Assembly (NCBI GenBank): GCA_023460975.1
Contig: JAEWOG010000011.1
Span: 62,001-126,000 of the forward strand
DNA length: 64,000 bases
Source of the DNA: Actinomycetes bacterium
GTDB lineage: Bacteria; Actinomycetota; Actinomycetes; Propionibacteriales; Nocardioidaceae
Direction: 5' to 3'
The notes under the pieces are model-generated. The model ran no database searches. It was not told the origin of the DNA and worked only from the letters and a program-made list of their open reading frames with translations. The translations under genes and the position numbers were made by a program. This document shows, one piece after another, positions 25,822 to 33,974 of this stretch. Positions within the stretch are counted from its first letter, which is position 1. Every line of letters begins with the position of its first letter.

Positions 25822-27678
25822 ATGAGCTTCGACCCGATGGACCCGATGGCGCTGCAGGCTGCGGCCCGCTCCCAGCGCAAGTCCGTGGGGCGGCTGTCGC
25901 GACTGATCCGCTCGAGCGTGTCGCTGGTGTGGCAGGCCGGCCCTCGGCCCTTCGCGGCCTTGATCTGCCTGCAGATCGTCGCGGCCGCGGCTCTCGCGCT
26001 CCAGGTGCTGTCCGTCCAGTGGGTCCTGTCGGCGGTGCTGGCCGCCCAGGACGGGGGCGACATCGACGCGGCAGTGACGCCGGTACTGGTGCTGGCCGGT
26101 CTCACGGCGCTCACGGCAATTGTCAGCGCGCTCCAGTCGCAGTTGCAGCGCCTGCTCGGCGAGCTGGTGGCCCGACGCATGTGGAGCCGAGTGCTGCGGG
26201 TGGCGACGGGAGTCGATCTGCGCCACTTCGAGTCACCCGAGTTCTACGACCACCTCAACCGGGTGCAGGCCAACGCCGCCGCGCGGCCGTACCAAGTGAC
26301 CCAGGGGCTGCTCACGATGGCGGGCGCCGCGGCCTCCTCCGCAGGCCTCGCCCTGGCCCTCATCAGCGTCTCCCCCGTGCTGGTGGTGCTGGTGCTGGTC
26401 GGCGGGGTGCCGCTGCTGCTGACCAGCCGACGCGAGTCCCGCCTCGAGTTCGACTTCGCCGTCGCCCAGACGCCGTTCATGCGCGAACGCGCCTACCTGA
26501 CGATGCTCCAGACGGGTCGAGAGGAGGCTCAGGAGGTCCGCGCCTTCGGGCTGGGCACCTGGCTGGGCAGCCGGTTCGACACCTTGTACGAGCGGTACGT
26601 GCGCGACCTGCGTCGTCACGCGGTGCGACGCACGATCCTCAGCCTCGTGGGGCAACTCGGTGCCGCAGCCATCCTCGGCGCCACCATGCTGTTCCTGGTC
26701 TGGCTCATCTCACGGGGCGCGATCGGAGTGGCCGCCGCCGGTGCCGCGATCGTGGCCATCCGGCTGTTGGCCTCCCAGGTGCAGGCCCTGTTCCGCGGCA
26801 TCCAGGTGATCTTCGAGTCCGGGCTCTTCCTCGACGACGTCGACTCCTTCCTGGCCATGGGGGTGCCCGCGCTGGAGGCCTCGCACGGCGTCCTGGCCCC
26901 CGCAGGCTTCGACACCCTCACGGTGGAGGACGTGCGTTTTCGCTACCCGGGCGCATCGGTCGAGGCGTTGCGGGGGGTGGACCTTGAGCTGCGTGCCGGT
27001 GAGGTGGTCGCTCTGGTCGGCGAGAACGGCTCGGGCAAGACCACCCTCGCCAAGCTCCTGGCCGGCCTCTACCAACCCGACAGCGGCCACGTGCGGTGGG
27101 ACGGCAACGACATCAGCGACTTCCAGCCCGCGAGCCTGCGCGAGCGCGTCAGCGTCACGTTCCAGGACTTCGTGAAGTACGCCTTCACCGGCGCCGAGAA
27201 CGTCGCGGTGGGCGCCATCGATCGAGCCCCCGAGCCAGAGTCCGTACGCGCTGCCGCCCGCGCCGCCGGCGTCGACTCGGTGCTCGAGGCCCTTCCCCGC
27301 GGCTACGACACGGTGCTGTCGCGCCTGTTCACGGGTGGCGTCGACCTGTCGGGGGGCCAGTGGCAGCGGGTGGCCCTGGCTCGGTCGTTCTTCCGCGACG
27401 CCCCGCTGGTGATCCTCGACGAACCAAGTGCCGCGCTCGACCCGCGGGCCGAGTACACACTGTTCTCCACGCTGCGCGAGGTCCTGGGAGGGCGGACCGC
27501 TCTGTTCATCTCCCACCGCTTCTCCACGGTGCGTGGCGCGGATCGGATCGTGGTGCTCGACGCAGGAGAGGTCGTGGAGGTCGGGACCCACGCCGACCTG
27601 ATGGCGGCCGGCGGGCTCTACAGCGACCTCTACCGACTCCAGTCGCAGACCGACGTCGCGGCCACCCCCGAGGAGTAG
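25822..27678 (+). CDS. ABC exporter, fused membrane and ATPase domains
   Basis: 618 residues: about six membrane segments in residues 35-320, then an ATPase with Walker A GENGSGKTTLAKLL, Q loop in VTFQDFVKY, signature LSGGQWQRVALARSF, Walker B LVILDEPSAALD and the switch ISHRFSTV. It is a half-transporter expected to dimerise. In this setting it could export the lasso peptide (lasso clusters carry a D-type exporter) or flip a lipid-linked glycan like PglK. It is convergent with the NadE-like gene 12 bases away. The ATG start lacks a strong ribosome site. Confidence 0.9.
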   Translation: MSFDPMDPMALQAAARSQRKSVGRLSRLIRSSVSLVWQAGPRPFAALICLQIVAAAALALQVLSVQWVLSAVLAAQDGGDIDAAVTPVLVLAGLTALTAIVSALQSQLQRLLGELVARRMWSRVLRVATGVDLRHFESPEFYDHLNRVQANAAARPYQVTQGLLTMAGAAASSAGLALALISVSPVLVVLVLVGGVPLLLTSRRESRLEFDFAVAQTPFMRERAYLTMLQTGREEAQEVRAFGLGTWLGSRFDTLYERYVRDLRRHAVRRTILSLVGQLGAAAILGATMLFLVWLISRGAIGVAAAGAAIVAIRLLASQVQALFRGIQVIFESGLFLDDVDSFLAMGVPALEASHGVLAPAGFDTLTVEDVRFRYPGASVEALRGVDLELRAGEVVALVGENGSGKTTLAKLLAGLYQPDSGHVRWDGNDISDFQPASLRERVSVTFQDFVKYAFTGAENVAVGAIDRAPEPESVRAAARAAGVDSVLEALPRGYDTVLSRLFTGGVDLSGGQWQRVALARSFFRDAPLVILDEPSAALDPRAEYTLFSTLREVLGGRTALFISHRFSTVRGADRIVVLDAGEVVEVGTHADLMAAGGLYSDLYRLQSQTDVAATPEE

Positions 27679-27690
27679 CCGCGACGCCGC

Positions 27691-28680
27691 TCACGCGTGG
27701 TCGATCTCCTCCACCTGAGCTGCCAGTACAGGCGCGGCGTGCAGGTAGGCCGTCGTACGCCGCTTCTGGTCGATGTCGCGGTAGACGCGCTCGACCTGAT
27801 CGACGGTGAGTCCGGTCGCCGCTGCCACCTCGCCGATCTCGACGCCGTGGTTGAGGCCGTACAGACACAGGTCCATGCGGGGGTAGGGCAGGGAGAAGTA
27901 GAACTCCTCCTGCGACTGCGGCAGCGAGTAGGTGTCCGTCGTGGAGGGCCGGTCCTGGATCTCCTGCGGCACGCCCAGATGGGCCGCCAGAGCGTAGACC
28001 TGGGTCTTGTAGAGATGGGCGATCGGCTTGACGTCGGCCGTCCCGTCGCCGAGCTTGACGAAGAATCCCTGGTCGTACTCCAGCCGGTTCGGCGTGCCCG
28101 CGACCGCGTAGTTGAGCCGGTCGGCGTGGAAGTACTCCAACATCTTGCGGGTGCGCTGCTTGAAGTTGGTGGCCGCGACGATCTCCAAGTACGCCTCGGC
28201 CGTGAGCCGGTGCGTGCTCTGGGTGCCGTCCGGGGCCTGCACCACGACTGAGTACAGACGAAGCGCATCGGAGTCCACCACGCTGGGGAGCACGATCTTG
28301 GAGCGGTGCTGCGGGCCGTACTCCCCCACCACACGCCGGATGGCCGCGTCGCGCCGCTCGTAGCACCCAGCGGCCGCGAGGATCGGCGAGATGTCCTCCA
28401 GCACGGAGTCGATGCCCAGCGAGTCCGTCAGGCTCCGGCTGAAGTCGAGCGTCTCGTCCGCCGACTCCGACTCTGGCATGTGGAGACCGAAGACCCGCTC
28501 AGGACCCACCGCACGCACACACAAGGCGGCCACAACACTGGAGTCGATCCCGCCCGAGACGGCGACCACCATGCCCTTGCGCTTGTGCCGCACGAGGTAG
28601 CTGCGAATCATCTCGCAGATGCGCGCCACCTCCGCCTCCGCGTCGAGGGTGAGGACCTGTGGTCCGAAGGTCATCGACAT
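27691..28680 (-). CDS. NAD synthase-like (NadE) ATP-pyrophosphatase
   Basis: 329 residues of the NadE family without the nitrilase glutaminase domain, so any amidation would use ammonia. The PP-loop SGGIDSSVVAAL is intact, followed by GLHMPESES, FVKLGDGTADVKPIAHLYKTQVYALA and the closing RPSTTDTYSLPQSQEEFYFSLPY-like region. The gene is last of five overlapping genes with the peptide-maturation enzymes (10-base overlap with the AsnB-like gene). This location suggests a specialised amidating or adenylating role rather than the cell's main NAD synthase. That reassignment is inference. Confidence 0.85.
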   Translation of the reverse strand: MSMTFGPQVLTLDAEAEVARICEMIRSYLVRHKRKGMVVAVSGGIDSSVVAALCVRAVGPERVFGLHMPESESADETLDFSRSLTDSLGIDSVLEDISPILAAAGCYERRDAAIRRVVGEYGPQHRSKIVLPSVVDSDALRLYSVVVQAPDGTQSTHRLTAEAYLEIVAATNFKQRTRKMLEYFHADRLNYAVAGTPNRLEYDQGFFVKLGDGTADVKPIAHLYKTQVYALAAHLGVPQEIQDRPSTTDTYSLPQSQEEFYFSLPYPRMDLCLYGLNHGVEIGEVAAATGLTVDQVERVYRDIDQKRRTTAYLHAAPVLAAQVEEIDHA

Positions 28681-30668
28681 GCTGTGCTCCTCTGTGGGTC
28701 GACCTGGTCGAAGACGGTGAGTGGCTCCGGCGCCCGAGCCACACCGTTGGTGCGAGTGGGCGCCAAGAACTGGGCATGCAGGAGTTGGGTCGACAGTACG
28801 GCCGCCAGGCGCATGCTGTCGGTGTTCGACAAAGCGCGGCCAGAGCTGCGTTCTGCCTTGGCAAGGAGGACCTGCACCTGGGCAGGCGCGAAGACACCTG
28901 CGGCCTCGACCGCCTCGATCGACGTCACGTCCTCAACCCAACTGGGCGCCTGGGGCCCGACGAAACCCGCCGCATCGGGCGCCCGATAGGGCTGCTTGGG
29001 GCGGTGTCGGACCTGCTCCGGCACGAGGTCGGCGAAGGCCCGCTTGAGCAGGTGCTTCTCATCGAGGCCGAGGATCTTGTGCCGGGACGGGAGAGCACCC
29101 GCGTACTCCAGGACGTGAGCGTCCAGGAACGGGAAGCGGCCTTCGATGGAGTTGGCCATCAGCATCCGGTCCCCCTGCGAGGACAGGATGTAGCCCGGCA
29201 GCAGCGTGACCATCTCCAGCCACTGGGCACGCGACAGGCCGTCCCAGTGCCCGGCTGCTGAGGGCATCCGTCCCACCAGCTCGTCACTCGCGCCGCCGAC
29301 CAAGCCGCGCGGGTCGACCAGCATCGACTTGAGGGCCGCCGTCGAGTCCCAGCGCGGCCGGTGCGACAACGCCGGGTCCGCGGGGTCCAGGTTGCGCCCG
29401 AAGAAGGTCCGCGCGAACGCGGGCGCCTGACCCGGGTTGCGGCCCAGCCACGGGTAGAGGAGCTCCACCGCCCGGGAGCGCACCTGCGAGTCCGGGTCGC
29501 GCGCCCAGAACTCGCGCACCTTTGCCTCGCGGAAGATGTCGTACCCGGCCAACACCTCGTCAGCGCCCTCACCGGTGACGACCACCTTGAAGCCGGACTC
29601 GTGCACCAGCTTGGACAACAGCATCATGGGCGCGGGCGCCGTGCGCAGCAGTGGCGCCTCGGCATGGCGCACCACCTGCGGGAAGGCCTCACCGATGTCT
29701 CGCTGGGACACGACAATGTCGGCGTGCGTGGTGCCGAGGCTCTCGACCATGGCCCGCTGGTGTTCGCCCTCGTCGTACTCGGCGTCCGCGAAGCGGAGGG
29801 AGAACGTGTGCAGGTCCGCATCCGTGAAGTGCCGGATGATGCTGGCGGTCACGGCTGAGTCGATCCCCCCGGAGAGATAGGCGCCCACGGGGAAGTCGCT
29901 GCGCTCGAACCGCAGCCGGGTGGCCTCGATGACGCGCTCTCGCAACTCGCGCGCGTGGGTGTCCAGATCGCCGGCCACGCCCTCCCCGCGCTCGGGGAAC
30001 GTCGGCTCCCAGTACGCGTGCGTCTGCGCCCTGCCGTCCTCGTCGAGCACCAGATAGGTGCCGGGCGGGACCTGCTCGATCCCCGCGAACACGGTCCTCG
30101 GCGCCACCGTGGACCAGAACGTGAACGTCTGGTCCAGGCCCACGGGGTCGAAGGCCCGCTCGAGTGAGGGGTCGACCATGAGCGCCTTCACCTCCGAGGC
30201 GAAGGCCACCTTGCCACCGGACCGAGTCCAGTACAGGGGGCGTACCCCGACGCGATCTCGGCACAGGACCAGGCGCCGCGTGGATCGGTCCCAGATCCCC
30301 ACTGCCCACTGCCCGTTGAACCGCTCGAAGCAGCCCGGCCCCCACTCCTCCCACGCATGCACGATGACTTCCGTGTCGCTGTGCGTGCGGAAGCTGTGCC
30401 CTCGATCGGTCAGCTGGGCCCGCAACTCCACGTAGTTGAAGATCTCGCCGTTGAAGGTGACCCAGACGTCACCGCGTTCACCGCTCATCGGCTGCACGCC
30501 CAGGTCGGCGTCAATGATCGCCAGCCGGGTGTGCCCGAGCGCGACGGTCTCGTCGCGGTAGTAGCCGCTGCCGTCCGGGCCACGGTGCGCGAGGGCACCC
30601 ATCATCGCCAACACCTGGTGCTCGTCGGGTGGTCCGGCCGGCGACAGGATCCCGGCGATGCCGCACAT
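28671..30668 (-). CDS. Glutamine-dependent asparagine synthetase-like amidotransferase
   Basis: 665 residues with both AsnB domains. The glutaminase begins MCGIAGI, so catalytic Cys2 is present, with RGPDGSGYY and FNGEIFNYVELR. The synthetase domain has PP-loop GAYLSGGIDSAVTAS, VVTGEGADEVLAGYDIF and RFPFLDAHVLEYA. Unlike the shorter cyclase-like protein nearby, this enzyme looks fully able to use glutamine. It starts one base inside the stop of the kinase gene and overlaps the NadE-like gene, so it belongs to the maturation operon. It could be a second amide-forming enzyme for peptide or glycan; the longer upstream frame is rejected. Confidence 0.9.
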   Translation of the reverse strand: MCGIAGILSPAGPPDEHQVLAMMGALAHRGPDGSGYYRDETVALGHTRLAIIDADLGVQPMSGERGDVWVTFNGEIFNYVELRAQLTDRGHSFRTHSDTEVIVHAWEEWGPGCFERFNGQWAVGIWDRSTRRLVLCRDRVGVRPLYWTRSGGKVAFASEVKALMVDPSLERAFDPVGLDQTFTFWSTVAPRTVFAGIEQVPPGTYLVLDEDGRAQTHAYWEPTFPERGEGVAGDLDTHARELRERVIEATRLRFERSDFPVGAYLSGGIDSAVTASIIRHFTDADLHTFSLRFADAEYDEGEHQRAMVESLGTTHADIVVSQRDIGEAFPQVVRHAEAPLLRTAPAPMMLLSKLVHESGFKVVVTGEGADEVLAGYDIFREAKVREFWARDPDSQVRSRAVELLYPWLGRNPGQAPAFARTFFGRNLDPADPALSHRPRWDSTAALKSMLVDPRGLVGGASDELVGRMPSAAGHWDGLSRAQWLEMVTLLPGYILSSQGDRMLMANSIEGRFPFLDAHVLEYAGALPSRHKILGLDEKHLLKRAFADLVPEQVRHRPKQPYRAPDAAGFVGPQAPSWVEDVTSIEAVEAAGVFAPAQVQVLLAKAERSSGRALSNTDSMRLAAVLSTQLLHAQFLAPTRTNGVARAPEPLTVFDQVDPQRSTACR

Positions 30669-31891
30669 CAGGCGTCCCCGAGCAGGCGTCGTACGGTCGA
30701 GGACAGTGCCGACTGGCCGACCAGGTGTGCGGGAGCCAGCAACTCGGCCGGAACTCTGCGGCCCGTGGCTTCCTCGAGGTGAATGGCGACCTGTAGCGCC
30801 GCGAGCTCGTCGTCCGCGGCCGGCGGAATCTGGCCGCACTCGGCCACGAGCGCCGACACCGGGTCAGCGTCAGCCAGTTCTCCGCGGTCAGTCTCACCGC
30901 CCACAAGGTCGCCGAGCATCGCCATCAGGTCGCCAGCCAGGCCGGCTGCGAACGGCGGCCCCCACGGCACGTCGGCGACAAAGAGCGGCACCGACGCCGC
31001 GACGTCTGCCATCTGACGCAGCTGCATCGCCAACAGGTCGCTGTCGCGGACCCCGAGGATGCGCGGGAAGCTGAGCAGAGCCATCGTCGCCTGCGCCGCA
31101 GGGATCCTGGTCAGCGCCAAAGGCGCGCCATCGCGCCGCGGCCGAGGAATCAGGAGTGCGCACAGCGGTACGTGCTCCGTGGTCGACGTCGGGACGCTCA
31201 GCGCCCGTCGGTCATCGGCAGTGTCGCGGTGCGTGGCCCTCTGGTCGAAGTCCTCGCTCAACCCGACCGCAGCCTGTCGCAGCCGCACCTCCGTGGCCCC
31301 CAGCGCGCAGCCGAAGCCGCCCGCGGAACCAGGGTCGAGGCGCAGCACGTCGTCAGTGATGAGCAGGCCACCATCGCGGCACAGGAGGGTGGCCAAGGTG
31401 GTCTTGCCCATGCCCGAACTCCCCACGATGCCGACGGCGTGAGAACCCATGTCCACGGCGCTCGCGTGCAGCACTCGCTCCCCGCGCAGCATCAAGAGGT
31501 AGGACAGCACCGTCCCGGAGACGAGGACGCCACCCATGGCTGGCGAGACGCCCTCGACCATGTGGACCCGCACCAGCCCTTCGATGGGGTCGACGATCAC
31601 GTCGCAGGTCTGCTCGAAGCGGAGCAGGTGGGTGCCGTCACCACAGCGTACGAAGCTCGCTCGGAGTCCGGACTCGATCGACCACTGCGCCATCAGATCG
31701 CCCTCAGGCACCTCGCGCGTGTGGGGCACGTTGCTGCCCAGCAGCACCCGTACGTCGGCCTCGGCCGGCCCGCGGCGTCGTCGGGTGTAGAGGTCGAGCC
31801 CGGAATCGATCTCCAGCCCATAGATCCGGCACCCGGCACGCGGCCCGCCGCCGCCCTCGCCCAGGTCTGAGTCCAGCGCCCCCCGGATCAT
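30668..31891 (-). CDS. HPr kinase-like (HprK-related) kinase of the peptide cluster
   Basis: 407 residues. A C-terminal P-loop domain begins LHASAV then GIVGSSGMGKTTLATLL (Walker A at 157-164), followed by LLITDDVLRL, the layout of HprK C-terminal kinases. No HPr or other phosphotransferase gene is nearby. HprK-like proteins occur in some lasso-peptide clusters; the paeninodin kinase phosphorylates the C-terminal Ser of its precursor, and the precursor here also ends in Ser. HprK-related kinases are also paired with PqqD-like proteins in exopolysaccharide loci. Overlaps with both neighbours (4 and 1 bases) indicate one operon. Substrate is inference. Confidence 0.8.
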   Translation of the reverse strand: MIRGALDSDLGEGGGGPRAGCRIYGLEIDSGLDLYTRRRRGPAEADVRVLLGSNVPHTREVPEGDLMAQWSIESGLRASFVRCGDGTHLLRFEQTCDVIVDPIEGLVRVHMVEGVSPAMGGVLVSGTVLSYLLMLRGERVLHASAVDMGSHAVGIVGSSGMGKTTLATLLCRDGGLLITDDVLRLDPGSAGGFGCALGATEVRLRQAAVGLSEDFDQRATHRDTADDRRALSVPTSTTEHVPLCALLIPRPRRDGAPLALTRIPAAQATMALLSFPRILGVRDSDLLAMQLRQMADVAASVPLFVADVPWGPPFAAGLAGDLMAMLGDLVGGETDRGELADADPVSALVAECGQIPPAADDELAALQVAIHLEEATGRRVPAELLAPAHLVGQSALSSTVRRLLGDA

Positions 31892-32325
31892 GAGGACACC
31901 CCGTCCACGACACGGAAGTCGACGGAGGCCGGGTCGAGGCTGAGGCCACCGATCTCAATCCAGGCGTGAGCCTTGACCTGGCCCTCGTGCTTGGTCACAC
32001 CAATGCGCAGGACCGGGTCGAGGCGTCGTACGAGGCATCCGCCGACCAGAGCCACCCGCAGGCAGCTGTCCCCGAAGGGCCAGTACTTCAGGGCTCGTCG
32101 GGCCGCCCTCAGCCGCCGACGCGCCCAGTGCGGAATGATCACGGGCTCCGAGGTGGGAAGCACGCGATCGCTGTCCTCGCGCAGCGGCACCCCCAGCATG
32201 CGTGAGAGCCACGGAAGGCGCGCCGTGTGCAGTCCGACCTCGACCACGAGCGCCAGGGCGAAGGCCCAGGCCGTCTCGACGAGATCAACCACGGACAGTC
32301 CCTTGCGCGATCCCCGCCCGCTCAC
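31888..32325 (-). CDS. Lasso-peptide B2 leader peptidase (transglutaminase-like)
   Basis: 145 residues matching the C-terminal peptidase half of McjB, which in actinobacteria is a separate B2 protein. Conserved segments are YWPFGDSCLRVALVGGCLV (Cys88), LRIGVTKHEGQVKAHAWIE (His120) and a following LSLDP (Asp131), giving a Cys-His-Asp triad. B2 cuts the leader after the PqqD-like partner has bound it. It overlaps the cyclase gene upstream and the kinase gene downstream by four bases each. The RRE partner is encoded separately at 33975-34226, the usual split form. Confidence 0.88.
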   Translation of the reverse strand: MSGRGSRKGLSVVDLVETAWAFALALVVEVGLHTARLPWLSRMLGVPLREDSDRVLPTSEPVIIPHWARRRLRAARRALKYWPFGDSCLRVALVGGCLVRRLDPVLRIGVTKHEGQVKAHAWIEIGGLSLDPASVDFRVVDGVSS

Positions 32326-33551
32326 GTTGCCTCCTGGGTGTCACGCCCGGACGTCGCGGCCGCGGAACTGGCGTGGGTGTGAAGCCAAGCAGCATGCAGC
32401 AGCGGCGTCGAGATCGCCGAGGGGAACTCCGAGAGCCACTCGTCCCTCAGGATCTCCGGGTCCACCCACTCTCGCTCCACGCCCCCGCCGTCCCACTCCT
32501 CGGCGAACGCGCGGGTGTCCTCCCCGACGAACGCACGGTTGAAGTACGCCTTGCTGCGCCGAGCCACGATCTCCTCGGGAAGCACTCCGCCGAACAGCGC
32601 GCGCATCACCTGGGTGCGCGAGTCAAAGCCCCACGTGCCAGCCGCAGCCGCCAGGGTCCGTACGAAGGTGGGATCGAGGAGCGGCTCGACGAGGGTGAGG
32701 CCGTGCTCGCGTGCCAGCACGGAGTAGTTGTGCGAGGCCATGGCCGACGCGCGGCGGGTCAACAGCCATTCCAGCGAGGCCCGCGTCGCCAGTGGCTCGC
32801 TGGCCAGGTCCTCAGCGATCAGGGCGAGGTGCCGGCTGGCCGCCTGAGGCAGCAGCCACGGCTGCATCTGGTCGGCCTCAAGTGCTGCCCGGACGCGTCG
32901 CTCGCGGTACGCCCGCGGGGCGAGCGTGGAGGCCGCCGAGCGCAGGTCTCGTGGCCGCATCGCGCGGAGGGGACGCCGCCACAGGCGACTCACCTGAGCA
33001 CCGCGCCGCCGACCCAGGACTTCGTCGCCGCCCTCGCCGGTCAGCAACGCGCCGCCGCCGTCGAGCTCAGCCAGCACGGCAGGCTTGACGTGCAGGGCGG
33101 GGGGCCAGAGCATGCCGCGTCGCTGCAGGGAGTCACGAGCCTGCTCCCCCAACAGGTCGTTGCCGTCGGGGAACTCCACCCGGACCCACTCGGACAGGCC
33201 GAGGTGGGAGATCACCAGGTGCTGCCACTCGGACTCGTCCGCTTCCTCGACGCCCGGGTAGAACTCCGTCACGGGCACCGGGTCAGGCAACCCGTGGCGG
33301 CGGGCCAAGCTTGTGGCCACGGCCAGAACGGCAGATGAGTCGCGTCCACCCGAGAAGGACACGAAGCACGTGGCCCGTTGCAGGGCAGGAAGGATCGCTG
33401 CCTGAAATGCCTCAATCGCCGCATCGATGGAATATCCCCGCGCGGCCATTTCATCACTCTTGGGCATGACAATGCGTCCGTGCACCCAACTCGATGAAAT
33501 CTCGAAAGAATTCGGGCGCCAATAGGCCCGATCAATTGTCCCCGTCGTCAT
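32322..33551 (-). CDS. Asparagine synthetase-like lasso cyclase lacking the glutaminase domain
   Basis: 409 residues with the ATP-dependent synthetase fold only. PP-loop CFVSFSGGRDSSAVLAVA lies at about residues 62-79, followed by LTGEGGDEVLGRR and LVEPLLDPTFVRTLA. Lasso C proteins activate the side-chain acid of ring residue 7-9 as an AMP ester and close the macrolactam. Most known cyclases retain a degenerate glutaminase-like N-terminus and are near 600 residues; here only about 60 residues precede the PP-loop. The ATG chosen has AGGGGAA upstream; the longer frame starts inside the terminator region. The precursor gene is immediately upstream and B2 overlaps by four bases. Confidence 0.8.
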   Translation of the reverse strand: MTTGTIDRAYWRPNSFEISSSWVHGRIVMPKSDEMAARGYSIDAAIEAFQAAILPALQRATCFVSFSGGRDSSAVLAVATSLARRHGLPDPVPVTEFYPGVEEADESEWQHLVISHLGLSEWVRVEFPDGNDLLGEQARDSLQRRGMLWPPALHVKPAVLAELDGGGALLTGEGGDEVLGRRRGAQVSRLWRRPLRAMRPRDLRSAASTLAPRAYRERRVRAALEADQMQPWLLPQAASRHLALIAEDLASEPLATRASLEWLLTRRASAMASHNYSVLAREHGLTLVEPLLDPTFVRTLAAAAGTWGFDSRTQVMRALFGGVLPEEIVARRSKAYFNRAFVGEDTRAFAEEWDGGGVEREWVDPEILRDEWLSEFPSAISTPLLHAAWLHTHASSAAATSGRDTQEAT

Positions 33552-33610
33552 AGCAGCGTTCCCCTCGGGCCCCCACCCGGACAGTGCCGCAAAGATGCAT
33601 GCACACACGA

Positions 33611-33642
33611 CGAGCGAGGGCGGGGATTCCCGCCCTCACTCG
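33611..33642 (-). terminator. Hairpin between precursor and cyclase genes (partial terminator)
   Basis: 14-bp stem with one G-U pair on the transcript and a 4-base loop, beginning seven bases after the precursor stop codon. It could stabilise the precursor mRNA and let only part of transcription continue into the maturation operon, the arrangement expected when substrate peptide must exceed enzymes. Confidence 0.7.
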
Positions 33643-33648
33643 CGCGTG

Positions 33649-33816
33649 TCAGGAGCCGAAGCCTCCACCGTTGCCAGGGCCGCCGCCCCCGCCGCCCGGA
33701 CGAGGTGCGAGGGGAATCCAACTGAGGTTGTCATGCCCCTGCCGGAAGACTTGTCCCTGAGTCAGCTCGGCGACCGTGCCGACCTTTGTCAGGGTCGGCG
33801 ATGTGTATCCGCTCAT
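33649..33816 (-). CDS. Lasso peptide precursor (55 residues, Gly/Pro-rich core tail)
   Basis: Leader residues 4-19 read YTSPTLTKVG then TVAEL and Thr19, matching the lasso leader pattern YxxPxLxxxG(5)T recognised by PqqD-type B1 proteins. With Thr at leader position -2, cleavage after Gln20 gives a core beginning GQVFRQGHD: Gly1 and Asp9 fit a nine-residue macrolactam. The tail runs NLSWIPLAPRP, six Gly, PGN and ends GGGFGS, for a 35-residue core, long for the class. A GGGGG site precedes the ATG by six bases. It lies between the PqqD-like and cyclase genes on the same strand. The product, cleavage and ring are predictions; the leader match is strong. Confidence 0.85.
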   Translation of the reverse strand: MSGYTSPTLTKVGTVAELTQGQVFRQGHDNLSWIPLAPRPGGGGGGPGNGGGFGS

Positions 33817-33847
33817 GTGTACCCCCACTGATTGTTTATTCGGAACT

Positions 33848-33877
33848 CAAGCGTACGTCCGCTTGACCTACCCGCAA
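33848..33877 (-). promoter_or_regulatory. Putative promoter and operator of the lasso precursor gene
   Basis: On the minus strand, TTGCGG (33872-33877) and TACGCT (33850-33855) are spaced by 16 bases, 33 bases before the precursor ATG. An inverted repeat CAAGCG/CGCTTG (33848-33853 and 33860-33865) overlaps the -10 box and could be an operator. Assigned by eye. Confidence 0.45.
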
Positions 33878-33919
33878 CTGTGGTCTAGATGCAGACCGGC
33901 GCGCATACCCTCTTTTCAG

Positions 33920-33936
33920 GAACCCGGTGCGGGTTC
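33920..33936 (-). terminator. Small hairpin after the PqqD-like gene
   Basis: GAACCCG-GTG-CGGGTTC (7-bp stem, 3-base loop, read on the plus strand) lies 38 bases after the PqqD-like stop codon. No U tract follows. It may separate the acyl-ligase/PqqD operon from the precursor transcript. Confidence 0.4.
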
Positions 33937-33974
33937 GGGGTCGCGAGGCCCCTCCGCGACGCGGCTGCGCGCAC

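Noticed and set aside
27691..28680. Housekeeping NAD synthase
   Set aside because: The fold fits, but overlap with the peptide-maturation operon makes a specialised paralogue more likely. Kept as NadE-like without a gene symbol.
30668..31891. True HPr kinase/phosphorylase controlling carbon catabolite repression
   Set aside because: No HPr or phosphotransferase genes are nearby, the N-terminal domain does not match, and the gene is embedded in a peptide cluster.
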